Positions 7,590 through 15,292 of a stretch of DNA of 36,032 nucleotides are shown piece by piece. The DNA is taken from assembly GCA_019244235.1 (NCBI GenBank), contig JAFASY010000131.1:1-36032 (forward strand), written 5' to 3'. Position numbers and translations under genes: made by a program. The notes under the pieces were generated by a model, which saw only the letters and a list, made by a program, of their open reading frames with translations, had not been told where the DNA came from and ran no database searches. The DNA is from Chroococcidiopsidaceae cyanobacterium CP_BM_ER_R8_30. Its GTDB lineage: Bacteria; Cyanobacteriota; Cyanobacteriia; Cyanobacteriales; Chroococcidiopsidaceae. How positions within the stretch are numbered: the first letter of the stretch is position 1; each line of letters starts with the position of its first letter.

Positions 7590-9095
7590 TTAGATCATCT
7601 TTGGGAGTGAGAAATAGAAGGTCGCTCCGCCTTCTACTACCCCTTCAGCCCAAGTGCGACCTCCATGTCGAGCAACAATTCTTTTAACATTAGCGAGCCC
7701 AATACCAGTGCCCTCAAACTGCTCAACATTGTGTAGGCGTTGAAATATACCAAAGAGTTTATGAGCATAGCGCATATCAAAGCCGACGCCGTTGTCACGG
7801 ATATAGAAGATAACTTCATGTTCATTGCTAGTGCTGCCAATTTCAATCTTTGTGACTGGACGAGTTCGCGAGTACTTGACGGCATTGTCAATCAAATTGC
7901 GAAGAACCAGCCGTAACAAGAGGGGGTCTGCTTGGACTTGGGGCAAGTCCTCAATCTGCCAACTAATCGCACGTCCATCGTCTGGTTTCACTTCACTTTG
8001 GCTCTCCCGTACGAGTTGATTCATATGAATGGCTGTATGATGCAGTTCGGAACGTCCTATCCGGGAAAACGCGAGTAACTCGTCAATCAGCATTCCTGCC
8101 TGTTTTGTCGTCTCTACAATTGTCTTTAAATATCGCTGACTGGTTGCATCTAGAGCTGTTGAGCCAATTCGCTTTTGCAGCAGGTCAACAAAGCCAGCAA
8201 TATGTCGCAGTGGGGCTCGCAGGTCGTGGGAGACAGAGTAGGAGAAGGTTTCAAGTTCTTTGTTGGCAGCCTCTAATTGAGCTGTGCGCTCTTTGACTCG
8301 GAACTCTAAACTTTCGTTGAGTTGTTGAATCGCGGCTTCGGCTTGTTTACGCTCACTAATATCGCTGACTAACGTGACAAACCCTTTCACGTTTCCCTGG
8401 CTATCCCATTGGGGAACGTAAGTCGCGCTAATGTAACGGGTGTTGGCATCACGATAAGAAACCTGAGTCTCAAACGTCACTTGCTGTCCTGCCAAGACTT
8501 GCTCGACGTAAGGTCGCACTGTTTCATAGGCAGATTGACCCAAAACCTCCTGCATGTGCTTGCCGTAGACCCCTGTAGCTGGATGCCCAAACCACTGTTC
8601 GTATTTCTGATTGTTGAAGCGATAGCGCTGCTCAGAATCTATATAGGAGATCAGGACAGGGACTGCGTTCATAACTAAATGAAGTTCTGCTTCTCTTTGT
8701 TGCAGTTGGGAGAGGCTTCTGTCAGCTCTTAACTTGGCAGTCACTAAGGTTCCACAGAGAATACTAATCAACACTCCCTCAAGCAGAAATAAGCCTAAGC
8801 GAATACTACTTGCCCAATTGAGCGCTTGTGAATAGACGGGAGGAAGAAAGAAATAGGTACTAATGAGACCGGACAGCAGGGTGACGAATATCCCAGGTCC
8901 AAAGCCACCACACCAAGCACTAACCATAACTGCGCCAAAAAATAGCAAAAAGGGACTCTCCCTCATAGACAACAGCGGGTTAAGCAACAGCATCAGTAGC
9001 AATGCTATACCAACGTTGAACAGGGCAATGGCGTAGTGGGTCAGTTGAGTGCGCTTGACTTGAATCACGAATTTCCCCGCGCTAAAGCAACCCAC
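7590..9095 (-). CDS. Membrane sensor histidine kinase, DUF4118-PAS-HisKA-HATPase
   Basis: About 501 residues from a GTG at 9095; a GTG at 9068 is also possible and the choice is open. Three to four membrane helices in residues 20-120 (YAIALFNVGIALLLMLLLNP, LLFFGAVMVSAW, GLFLLEGVLISILCGTL) with GGFGPGIFVTLLSGLISTYFF form a KdpD-type DUF4118 region. A PAS domain follows (about 138-250, ending VSDISERKQAE), then a coiled coil and HisKA with H290 in SYSVSHDLRAPLRHI, and HATPase with NLIDNAVKYS, DNGVGFD and GTGIGLANVKRIV. The kinase core is of the phytochrome-like type. It is first in a minus-strand operon with an Rcp1-like regulator. The input signal is unknown. Confidence 0.9.
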   Translation of the reverse strand: MGCFSAGKFVIQVKRTQLTHYAIALFNVGIALLLMLLLNPLLSMRESPFLLFFGAVMVSAWCGGFGPGIFVTLLSGLISTYFFLPPVYSQALNWASSIRLGLFLLEGVLISILCGTLVTAKLRADRSLSQLQQREAELHLVMNAVPVLISYIDSEQRYRFNNQKYEQWFGHPATGVYGKHMQEVLGQSAYETVRPYVEQVLAGQQVTFETQVSYRDANTRYISATYVPQWDSQGNVKGFVTLVSDISERKQAEAAIQQLNESLEFRVKERTAQLEAANKELETFSYSVSHDLRAPLRHIAGFVDLLQKRIGSTALDATSQRYLKTIVETTKQAGMLIDELLAFSRIGRSELHHTAIHMNQLVRESQSEVKPDDGRAISWQIEDLPQVQADPLLLRLVLRNLIDNAVKYSRTRPVTKIEIGSTSNEHEVIFYIRDNGVGFDMRYAHKLFGIFQRLHNVEQFEGTGIGLANVKRIVARHGGRTWAEGVVEGGATFYFSLPKMI

Positions 9096-9331
9096 GCATC
9101 AATTTTGTGGTTTCCTTACCTTATGACCGATGACAAATAGTCCACATTTACCCTAAGAGATATTTTATTCTGGGAGATCTCCAGTGTTTGAGAATGATTA
9201 GGTGCTATGTCTTCCCTAAAGCTGCTGTGCGATAAAGTCAACTTTTTAGCCTCTGGCTGAGTTGCAATTAATATTTTCTCTTAGGCATCTGAATGCTTGT
9301 TGAGTGCTGCTTAACAGCATTCTAAACGCAA
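9096..9331. other. Gap between signalling operon and ssrA terminator
   Basis: About 236 bases without a gene. It must carry the minus-strand promoter of the signalling operon. The sequence is AT-rich around 9160-9175, but no -35/-10 pair stands out clearly. Confidence 0.4.
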
Positions 9332-9360
9332 ATCCACCTAACTTAGCGCATTAGGTGGAT
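9332..9360 (-). terminator. ssrA terminator hairpin
   Basis: A perfect 10-bp stem, ATCCACCTAA (9332-9341) / TTAGGTGGAT (9351-9360), with a 9-base loop, lies 17 bases past the tmRNA 3' end in the minus direction and is followed on that strand by TTGCGTTT. Position and shape fit a factor-independent terminator for ssrA. Confidence 0.7.
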
Positions 9361-9377
9361 CTACTAGCAGTTGAAAG

Positions 9378-9764
9378 TGGAGCTGGGCAGGATCGAACTG
9401 CCGTCCGTAATGGGTATTGACCCCCTGCTCGTTCACAGGTTTATCCTATCTGATCCTCAAGGCGGGAACCGTTCCTTATCCCGAACGGTGGGATGCATTG
9501 GTTAAATCTTAGCTAGCAAGCCAACCAAAGAACACTTACTAGAGCATCCGTTGGGGTTTTGTCCGTAGCCTTTAACGGAGTCAAACTACAGACGCTCGGA
9601 CCTATTAGAGGTTATTAGGCAGCAACAGCGGCTGTCTTACGAGCGAAAGGAACGATGTTGTTCGCATTTACTTTTTTTTGAGCCTTTGATTTACGAGAGG
9701 AGACTCACTCTCGACCTGTATCACAGAGTAGCTTTCGCCACCACGTCGAAGCCATTACAGCCCC
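9378..9764 (-). ncRNA. ssrA: tmRNA (ssrA), one-piece
   Basis: The 387-nt gene begins GGGGCTGTAATGGCTTCGAC and ends with a tRNA-like part containing GTTCGATCCTGCC and the acceptor strand CAGCTCCA. GGGGCTG pairs with CAGCTCC, leaving A as discriminator, and the next genomic bases are CTT, so the terminal CCA is not encoded. The tag frame (9615-9665) reads ANNIVPFARKTAAVAA followed by two TAA stops, which is the cyanobacterial proteolysis tag. The RNA rescues stalled ribosomes and marks unfinished proteins for Clp-type degradation, with SmpB as partner. The order is uninterrupted, so it is a standard one-piece tmRNA. Confidence 0.97.
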
Positions 9765-9780
9765 ATGTGTCTCTATCACC

Positions 9781-9786
9781 ATTATA
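9781..9786 (-). promoter_or_regulatory. ssrA promoter -10 element
   Basis: On the minus strand a perfect TATAAT lies 16 bases before the mature 5' end of tmRNA, leaving room for a short leader removed by RNase P. No good -35 is seen at 16-18 bases upstream. Confidence 0.55.
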
Positions 9787-10144
9787 GTTCGCTGGTTCAA
9801 AAAAAAGCTATTACCACCCCCCTGCACTCAAATATTATTGGTGATCGCCTGCAGCCCATGGCTGAATACAGGATGCAGGCAACTACAACGGCAACCCGCG
9901 GCTTAAACAATCTGCCCAACGCTTGTGCTAGCTCTGTTTCAAGTTCATAACGAGCGCTCTCTCTTGGGGTCCCTTACACCTATTCGTCTACCCCTACAAC
10001 CTGTTCTTGGTAATTAGCTGGGAAAATACTGAGAGTCATGATAAATTACTGGATATAAAATAAAGAACTCGTATTTTTACTGTAAATTTGCGAGTCTAAA
10101 CAAGAGAAAATTGTTATTAGAAGTAATTGTTGCGGTAAAAATAA
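9787..10144. other. Gap between ssrA and the transglutaminase-like gene
   Basis: About 360 bases. A 61-codon open frame on the plus strand starting at 9765 has no protein-like character and begins inside ssrA, so it is not called. The right half (about 10020-10144) is very AT-rich (for example ATAAATTACTGGATATAAAATAAAG) and probably contains the promoter of the AT-rich gene that follows. No strong hairpin or repeat is seen. Confidence 0.4.
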
Positions 10145-11584
10145 ATGCCTAGAGGACACAAGCATAAAGAGTGGAGGGCTAACAAGAAAAAATACCATCG
10201 AAATTCTAAGAAGAGTTTTAATGCATTCTTAATACTTGGTTTGTTTTTTGCATCTGCTTTGTTCACTCTTAAAGATAACCTACGGCTTATTTACAATAAG
10301 TTACATGACAACGATCATTTTATCTCAAATATTGTCAACAACAATTTTATCAGAAAGATATTGGAAGCAACTGATGATGAGGACAACGCGCCTATTGCCG
10401 TTGGCTCTGTTAAAGCATTCAGAAATATAAGTTTCACTAACATAGACAATTATGCTGCTACTATTCAATACAAAGGTAATTCGGTTGCTGAACTAGCTTC
10501 TCTCTTATCCCATTCTGCTAAGACAGAAGCAGAAAAAGCTCGAATTATATATTCTTGGATTGCCTATAACATTACTTATGATTTACCAACCTACCTAAGC
10601 GATAATTATGGAGATTCTAGCCCACAAAAGGTTCTAATAACTCGTAAAGGTGTATGTTCAGGATATGCAAATCTTTACAAAGCCCTTGCTAGGGCTATGG
10701 GATTAGAAGCAATTATTATTGATGGGTATGCTAAGGGATATGGGTATGTTATTAGTAACAATACTCAAATAAACCATGCTTGGAATGCAGTAAAAATTAA
10801 TAACAGATGGTATTTACTTGACCCAACTTGGGGTGCAGGAAACATAAAAGGTGGAGAATTTAACAGACAATTTAATCCCTATTATTTTGCAACTCCTCCT
10901 GAACAATTTATCTTCGATCATTTCCCTGTTGAAAACAAATGGCAGCTTCTGGCGAAACATCATACCAGAGAGCAGTTTAATACAACTCCTGAAATCTCTC
11001 CTGAATTTTTTAAAGACGGGCTTCACTTAGTCAGCCATCTCGATCGTACAATTCGAGCCCATGGACGTTTTCAGGTTATCTTATCAGCGCCTAAAGATAC
11101 AATTGCTGTTTCCAGACTAAAAGTTGATACAAACTATTTAAATGCTAGTTACACCTTTGTTCAAAAAAAAGGGAATAAGATTGTCGTCACTGCTGCTCCT
11201 CCAGTTGGTAATTCCAAACTAGAAATATTTTCTAAAAACAAGCATGCTTTGGGAGCATATCAGCAATCATTAACTTATAATGTTATTTCCGACAGTATAG
11301 GAGATAAATTTCCTAAAACTTATTCGACTTTTTTAGAGAAGAATAGTTATTTATACGCCCCATTAGCTAAATACTTATCTGTAGGTAGATTAATATACTT
11401 TAAGATAGAAGTTCCTACTGCACTTGAAGTGCAAGTCATTAATTCATCGTCGAACAAGTGGATTAAACTAACTCGCACTGGCACTACATTTTCTGGATAT
11501 GTCCCTGTAAGTCCAGATAAAATTCAAGTTTCCGCCAAATTTCCTGGAGATAGGAATTACTGGGATTTAGTGGAATATAATTAG
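10145..11584 (+). CDS. Membrane-anchored transglutaminase-like protein
   Basis: A 479-residue protein with a very basic N-terminus (RGHKHKEWRANKKKYHRNSKK), one membrane anchor (about 25-42, FNAFLILGLFFASALF), and a transglutaminase-like domain (about 105-235). The thiol triad is visible: Cys171 in TRKGVCSGYANLY, His211 in NHAWNAV and Asp226 in WYLLDPTWGAG. This resembles bacterial 'transglutaminase/kyphoscoliosis peptidase' proteins, which are probably proteases or amidases acting outside the membrane. The C-terminal 200 residues look beta-rich, Ig-like (FKIEVPTALEVQV, KIQVSAKFPGD). The gene is clearly more AT-rich than its neighbours, with AT-ending codons throughout, which suggests transfer. 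It stands alone. The substrate is unknown. Confidence 0.82.
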   Translation: MPRGHKHKEWRANKKKYHRNSKKSFNAFLILGLFFASALFTLKDNLRLIYNKLHDNDHFISNIVNNNFIRKILEATDDEDNAPIAVGSVKAFRNISFTNIDNYAATIQYKGNSVAELASLLSHSAKTEAEKARIIYSWIAYNITYDLPTYLSDNYGDSSPQKVLITRKGVCSGYANLYKALARAMGLEAIIIDGYAKGYGYVISNNTQINHAWNAVKINNRWYLLDPTWGAGNIKGGEFNRQFNPYYFATPPEQFIFDHFPVENKWQLLAKHHTREQFNTTPEISPEFFKDGLHLVSHLDRTIRAHGRFQVILSAPKDTIAVSRLKVDTNYLNASYTFVQKKGNKIVVTAAPPVGNSKLEIFSKNKHALGAYQQSLTYNVISDSIGDKFPKTYSTFLEKNSYLYAPLAKYLSVGRLIYFKIEVPTALEVQVINSSSNKWIKLTRTGTTFSGYVPVSPDKIQVSAKFPGDRNYWDLVEYN

Positions 11585-11738
11585 CAGTTGCTATGCTAAC
11601 TACCCCATTTACAGCAATTGCGGAAAGGTGACAAAACAATTCGTAATTAAAGACCATTCGGAAATTATTAATTGCAATCGGCTTCGCCAAGGATGGCGAC
11701 AAGTGGGGAAACTGCATAGAACCACAGGGTTCAGATTA

Positions 11739-12704
11739 TTAAGAAGCCCAACTCCACATCACCGGATTCTCGTCCAAGTGATCGGTGACAATCCGTCCGA
11801 TGGCATCAATTTCTTTTAGCTCGTCGGCAGATAACTCAATATCAGCGGCTTTGGCATTTTCTTGGGATTGTTTAGAATTGCGGGCTCCTACAATTGCATT
11901 CGTCTGGGGTTGAGCAATTAACCAGGCGAGCGCTAAGTTGCCGAGAGCGGTTTGATGGCGCTCAGCAATCGGGCGCAGCTTTTCTAGAGCTTGCTGTGCT
12001 CGTTCATAATTTCCGTCTTGAAAAAGTTTATTCTTGGCACGGTTATCTTCTGGATCAAATTTGTGATTAGGTTCAAATTTTCCCGTGAGTAATCCCTGTG
12101 CCAGAGATGAGTAGGCAATGATAGAAATATTGTGTTCAACGCAATAAGGCACAGTTTCCTTTTCCACCACTCGCCAGAACAGAGAGTAGGGAGGCTGAAT
12201 GCTATCGATGCGCCCGTACTGTGCGGCTTCCTCTAGTTGGGCTTTGGAAAAATTAGAGACACCAATTGCCCGAATCTTACCTTGCTGCTTCAATTCATTT
12301 AAAGCGCTCATGGTTTCCTCGATCGGGACATCTTCGCTGTTGAAGGTGCCAGCAGGCCAGTGAATCTGGTAGAGGTCAATGTAATCAGTTTGCAAGTTTT
12401 TCAAAGAGCGCTCACATGCTGCAATCACCTGATCGTATTTCAGATGATTAGCAAAAACTTTAGTGGCGTAAACAGCTTGGTCGCGGACATCCGATACTGC
12501 TTGAGCCACAATTTGTTCTGAGTGACCATCCCCATAAACTTCAGCTGTATCAATTGTTGTTATGCCAGCCTCAAAAGCAACTCGGATAGCTTTGATTGTT
12601 TCGGAGTCCTCAATCCCCACCCACATCTTTTTCCCAGCCTGCCAAGTCCCCATAATGATTGGGGTGATCTGAATATCTGTTTGTCCAAGCGGTCGCTTTT
12701 TCAT
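11739..12704 (-). CDS. Aldo/keto reductase
   Basis: A 321-residue NADPH-dependent aldo/keto reductase of normal length. The catalytic tetrad is present: Asp52 (TTIDTAEVYG), Tyr57, Lys82 (YATKVF) and His115 (LYQIHWP). Family signatures IRAIGVSNF (about 143-151) and the cofactor-binding end IVGARNSKQ are also clear. The long TIM-barrel with PLGQTDIQITPI at the start is like bacterial general stress-type reductases that reduce aldehydes and ketones. It is cytoplasmic and divergent from the DUF1802 gene, with a 93-base gap that should hold both promoters. The specific substrate cannot be told. Confidence 0.93.
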   Translation of the reverse strand: MKKRPLGQTDIQITPIIMGTWQAGKKMWVGIEDSETIKAIRVAFEAGITTIDTAEVYGDGHSEQIVAQAVSDVRDQAVYATKVFANHLKYDQVIAACERSLKNLQTDYIDLYQIHWPAGTFNSEDVPIEETMSALNELKQQGKIRAIGVSNFSKAQLEEAAQYGRIDSIQPPYSLFWRVVEKETVPYCVEHNISIIAYSSLAQGLLTGKFEPNHKFDPEDNRAKNKLFQDGNYERAQQALEKLRPIAERHQTALGNLALAWLIAQPQTNAIVGARNSKQSQENAKAADIELSADELKEIDAIGRIVTDHLDENPVMWSWAS

Positions 12705-12797
12705 GTTGGATTTGTGTTGCGTGTGCTTCTATCTACATCCTAGGCAGAACTGCTCAGGAGTGTCTACATCAGATGGAGTACACTGTAAGTAAAACTC

Positions 12798-13394
12798 ATG
12801 ATGTTAACGACTACCTCTGCTCTCAAAGAATGGGCTGTTGCCGTTGATGCCTTAGAACAGGGTAAAACGATTCTATTACTCCGTAAGGGCGGCATCCACG
12901 AACAGGGAGGGCAATTCAAAGTTGGCCACAACCAGGTTCTGCTTTATCCCACCTACGAGCATCAGCAGCCCTCATTATTAAAACCTGATTATGCGCATCT
13001 TGTAACACCAGTACCATCAGGTTGGCATCCAGAAACAGTTCGAATCAGCGCCTATGCCCAAATCACTGCCATTTTTCAAGTGAGTGATGAGTCAGTGGTC
13101 TTAGCCTTACTGCCTTTCCATATTTGGACAGAGCAGTTTGTGCGTGATCGCCTGAAATGGAAGCCGCAACAGCCGCTTTATATATTGCTGCTGCGGACTT
13201 ACAAGCTCAATTCAGCTTCAGTCATTCCCTACCGTCAGGAGTATGGAGGCTGCAAGTCCTGGATTGACATAGCTGAATCGATAACTGTTAAGGGGACGCC
13301 TGTTTTAGACGATGCAGCTTACACTAGACAGGTACATGAAATTGCTCAGATTGTGAAAGAAAATTCTGATATCGACAGCAATCAGCCATTCTAA
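12798..13394 (+). CDS. DUF1802 family protein
   Basis: A 198-residue cytoplasmic protein of the DUF1802 family, recognised from EWAVAVDALEQGKTILLLRKGGIHE, the segment HNQVLLYPTYEHQQPSLLKPDY, and the end of the domain WIDIAESI. No function is known for the family; in other genomes it often begins with the same 'ALKEWAVAVxAL' helix and a KGGI motif. ATG codons at 12798 and 12801 are both possible; no strong ribosome site is seen. The last 15 residues are polar and variable. It is divergent from the aldo/keto reductase gene. Confidence 0.8.
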   Translation: MMLTTTSALKEWAVAVDALEQGKTILLLRKGGIHEQGGQFKVGHNQVLLYPTYEHQQPSLLKPDYAHLVTPVPSGWHPETVRISAYAQITAIFQVSDESVVLALLPFHIWTEQFVRDRLKWKPQQPLYILLLRTYKLNSASVIPYRQEYGGCKSWIDIAESITVKGTPVLDDAAYTRQVHEIAQIVKENSDIDSNQPF

Positions 13395-13404
13395 CTATAG
13401 AAAA

Positions 13405-13474
13405 TCCTGGAAGCTCTTAATCCCCAGCCAACTCATAAAAGCTTCGTTAAATCGGAGATTTGAAACTTCCAGGA
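13405..13474 (+). other. Long-loop inverted repeat after the DUF1802 gene
   Basis: TCCTGGAAG (13405-13413) pairs perfectly with CTTCCAGGA (13466-13474) across a 52-base loop. It lies 10 bases past the DUF1802 stop and might be a terminator or part of a small RNA. There is no T run, so this is weak. Confidence 0.3.
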
Positions 13475-13653
13475 AGTGCTCGTTGTTCCTGATTCAACAA
13501 GGTAATCGATATTGATGCATTCAATTTCTAGCTGAAGAAGGGGATTTTTGTTAAAGTTTTTTGTATTGTTGAATACAAGCATGTCAGTGGCAATAGACTA
13601 ATGCAAATTTAGCAAACGATGGCTAAACTTTTTTTTAGAAATATGACCAGTAA

Positions 13654-13809
13654 CTAAAGACATTTAACAGGTAGGAATGCGCTAGAACTGGTACAGCCAG
13701 GTTGAGATTCAAGGGTAATATATCCCCTATGCCGAATAACTATTTCATGAGTGAGCGCCAGTCCCAGCCCGGTACCATCTGGTTTCGTGGAATAGAAAGG
13801 ATCGAACAC
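13654..13809 (-). pseudogene. Relic of a histidine kinase HATPase C-terminus
   Basis: On the minus strand the frame 13809 to 13654 (TAG at 13656-13654) encodes 51 residues with VFDPFYSTKPDGTGLGLAL, HEIVIRHRGYITLESQPG and AFLPVKC. These are the F box, G2 box and final strands of a sensor kinase ATP-binding domain, of the NtrB/soluble-kinase kind (FDPFYSTK). Upstream the frame is interrupted by TGA codons (for example just before the GTG), and the N and G1 boxes are missing, although a stretch FVVIRT at about 13835-13852 may be another scrap. The rest of the kinase is gone. It is unrelated to the kinases at 5.5-9.1 kb in detail. Confidence 0.8.
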
Positions 13810-13949
13810 CTTTCACGGCTTTGAAACAATTGTGCGAATAACTACAAAGCGGCCTCACCTAATGAGAGAAACAGGACTGTCACAATTATCAATTGCCGTC
13901 GGAGTGTCCAGTGCCTTCCTACCTATAAGACTCCTCTCTTTAGCGCTTT

Positions 13950-14666
13950 CTAGTGAGCCATTTGCTTTGCCCGCAGCCACCAGATAGCAAGACCGCAAAG
14001 CAAGCCATAAAGAATAATCAAACCCAGCAGCGATACATCCCCAAACGGCCAGGGTAAACCCAAACCTTCACCTAGCCAGAAGGTACCAAATGCCATTAAT
14101 AGTACGCCCGCGCTGAGCTTAATTAGTACTTCTGGCACTTTAAGTAAATGACCATGCAAAACTGCCACCACAGCAACTGTTAATGCTAGAGCTAGTGCCG
14201 CTCCCCATACGGCTTCATTCCAAGCTCTTGATGCTAAACCAAGGGTGGTAACAATGATTGCCACTTCCAACCCTTCGAGGGCAGCACTTTTGACCATAAC
14301 AATGAAGTTTAGACGACTAAAGCCTCGCCGTTGCATTTCCAAAGTGATGCCTTCAGAACCAAGGGGATCAGTAACCCATCCAGCACGTTTACCCTTTGCC
14401 TGTCGCAGTACTGACTTTTTAACCCAACCCCAACCAAACCATAGCAGTACTAGCCCAATCCCAATCTGTAGAAATCGTAGGGGAATTAGCTGTAATTCTG
14501 TTCCCAATACTGCTGCTGCTATCCCCACAAGCGCTAAGCCCGTAACGGTACCCAAAGTCGCTTCGCGCCGATAGCCAGAACGCCCAATTGCGTAGGCGAT
14601 CGCTGCCGTCTCAAAAAATTCCACACTTGCGCCGCCCAAGGCACTCACAAATATACCTACATTCAT
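13950..14666 (-). CDS. Multi-spanning membrane protein, COG4280-like
   Basis: A 238-residue membrane protein with about six helices. Two charged motifs lie in or next to membrane segments: ALGGASVEFFETAAIAYAIG near the N-terminus and KSAALEGLEVAIIVTTLG in the middle; paired acidic helices like these resemble ion or cation transporters of the broad LysE/UPF0016 kind. It matches, as far as memory allows, the uncharacterised family COG4280. A GTG at 14690 is in frame but the ATG at 14666 begins the first helix properly (MNVGIFVSALGG), so it is preferred. It is alone on its strand; a decayed upstream gene ends 37 bases before it. Substrate is unknown. Confidence 0.68.
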   Translation of the reverse strand: MNVGIFVSALGGASVEFFETAAIAYAIGRSGYRREATLGTVTGLALVGIAAAVLGTELQLIPLRFLQIGIGLVLLWFGWGWVKKSVLRQAKGKRAGWVTDPLGSEGITLEMQRRGFSRLNFIVMVKSAALEGLEVAIIVTTLGLASRAWNEAVWGAALALALTVAVVAVLHGHLLKVPEVLIKLSAGVLLMAFGTFWLGEGLGLPWPFGDVSLLGLIILYGLLCGLAIWWLRAKQMAH

Positions 14667-14703
14667 AATTTTTTTCTCGAAAAAATACACTTGGTCATAC
14701 TAT

Positions 14704-14832
14704 CTACATTTTGGCAACTTGGTTAAGTTGTGAGGTTGCACGGAATAAAGCGCGATCTCCCTGAGTCTCCAATTTCTCTAGCATGAATTCTGGTTGCAGA
14801 ACTTGCAGGAGGGCGAGATAAGTTTGATGAAC
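14704..14832 (-). pseudogene. Unassigned C-terminal gene relic
   Basis: On the minus strand a 42-residue frame reads VHQTYLALLQVLQPEFMLEK, then LETQGDRALFRATSQLNQ and VAKM before TAG at 14706-14704. The composition is very protein-like, but there is no start, and further upstream the frame loses meaning. It ends 37 bases before the COG4280-like gene, so it was probably the upstream gene of the same transcript. I do not recognise the family. Confidence 0.4.
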
Positions 14833-14894
14833 ACAGAAGTTAATACTGCTTGTGCTGCAAAAAACGTGCCAGCAATGAAACATTGATTTCCTGA

Positions 14895-15026
14895 ATATAT
14901 AAAAATTTCTACAAACCTACGCCGTTACGCACCCTTGAAGAGATTCGGGCACACATTCTCGCGCTAGAACAGGAAATAGAACAGGAAACAGAAGGGTTAC
15001 TAGAGGACATTGTCAAAGTTGAGTAG
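14895..15026 (+). pseudogene. Unassigned 3' gene relic, acidic helix
   Basis: After an in-frame TGA at 14892, a 43-codon frame without start reads PLRTLEEIRAHILALEQEIE then QETEGLLEDIVKVE and stops at TAG (15024-15026). The strongly acidic helical tail resembles C-termini of some DNA methyltransferases, but I cannot confirm that. It is probably the tail of a lost gene upstream of the toxin-antitoxin pair. Confidence 0.4.
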
Positions 15027-15046
15027 CTGAGGCATGGGAGGTGTTT

Positions 15047-15292
15047 ATGAGTTTGGTAATTCCCAATGAGGTCATAGAAGCGAGTGGGTTGTCTGAAGAG
15101 GATCTCCTGCTTGAAATCATTATTATGTTGTTTCAAAAGAAGAAGATTAGCATTGGCAAAGCCAGCAAATTAGCTGCAATGCCACTGCTGAAGTTTCAGC
15201 ATGAGTTGGCAGTGCGCCAAATTCCGATCCACTACGATGTGGAAGAGTTTGAGGCAGATCTACAAACCTTGCGAAGTGCGGGTCGGTTGTGA
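15047..15292 (+). CDS. UPF0175 antitoxin
   Basis: An 81-residue protein of the UPF0175 family (MSLVIPNEVIEASGLSEEDL, then LFQKKKISIGKASKLAAMPL, then FQHELAVRQIPIHYDVEEFE). The KISIGKASKLAAM segment is the small helix-turn-helix-like part that lets such antitoxins bind their own promoter. UPF0175 genes typically precede DUF3368 PIN toxins, as here. GGGAGG (15036-15041) lies five bases from the ATG at 15047, so the GTG at 15041 is rejected. Its stop overlaps the toxin start as TTGTGA. The gene is intact even though the toxin is not. Confidence 0.85.
   Translation: MSLVIPNEVIEASGLSEEDLLLEIIIMLFQKKKISIGKASKLAAMPLLKFQHELAVRQIPIHYDVEEFEADLQTLRSAGRL

Noticed and set aside
9765-9950. 61-codon plus-strand frame right after ssrA
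   Set aside because: It overlaps the ssrA promoter, has no ribosome site and shows no protein-like pattern.
11628-11819. 63-codon plus-strand frame between the transglutaminase-like and aldo/keto reductase genes
   Set aside because: Its second half only mirrors the reductase gene and the first half resembles no family.
13405-13474. CRISPR-like or small RNA reading of the 9-bp inverted repeat
   Set aside because: Only one repeat pair is present with no spacers; no CRISPR array was seen anywhere in the window.
14909-15136. 75-codon minus-strand frame over the antitoxin start
   Set aside because: It is opposite the UPF0175 gene and the acidic relic, and its composition is not protein-like.
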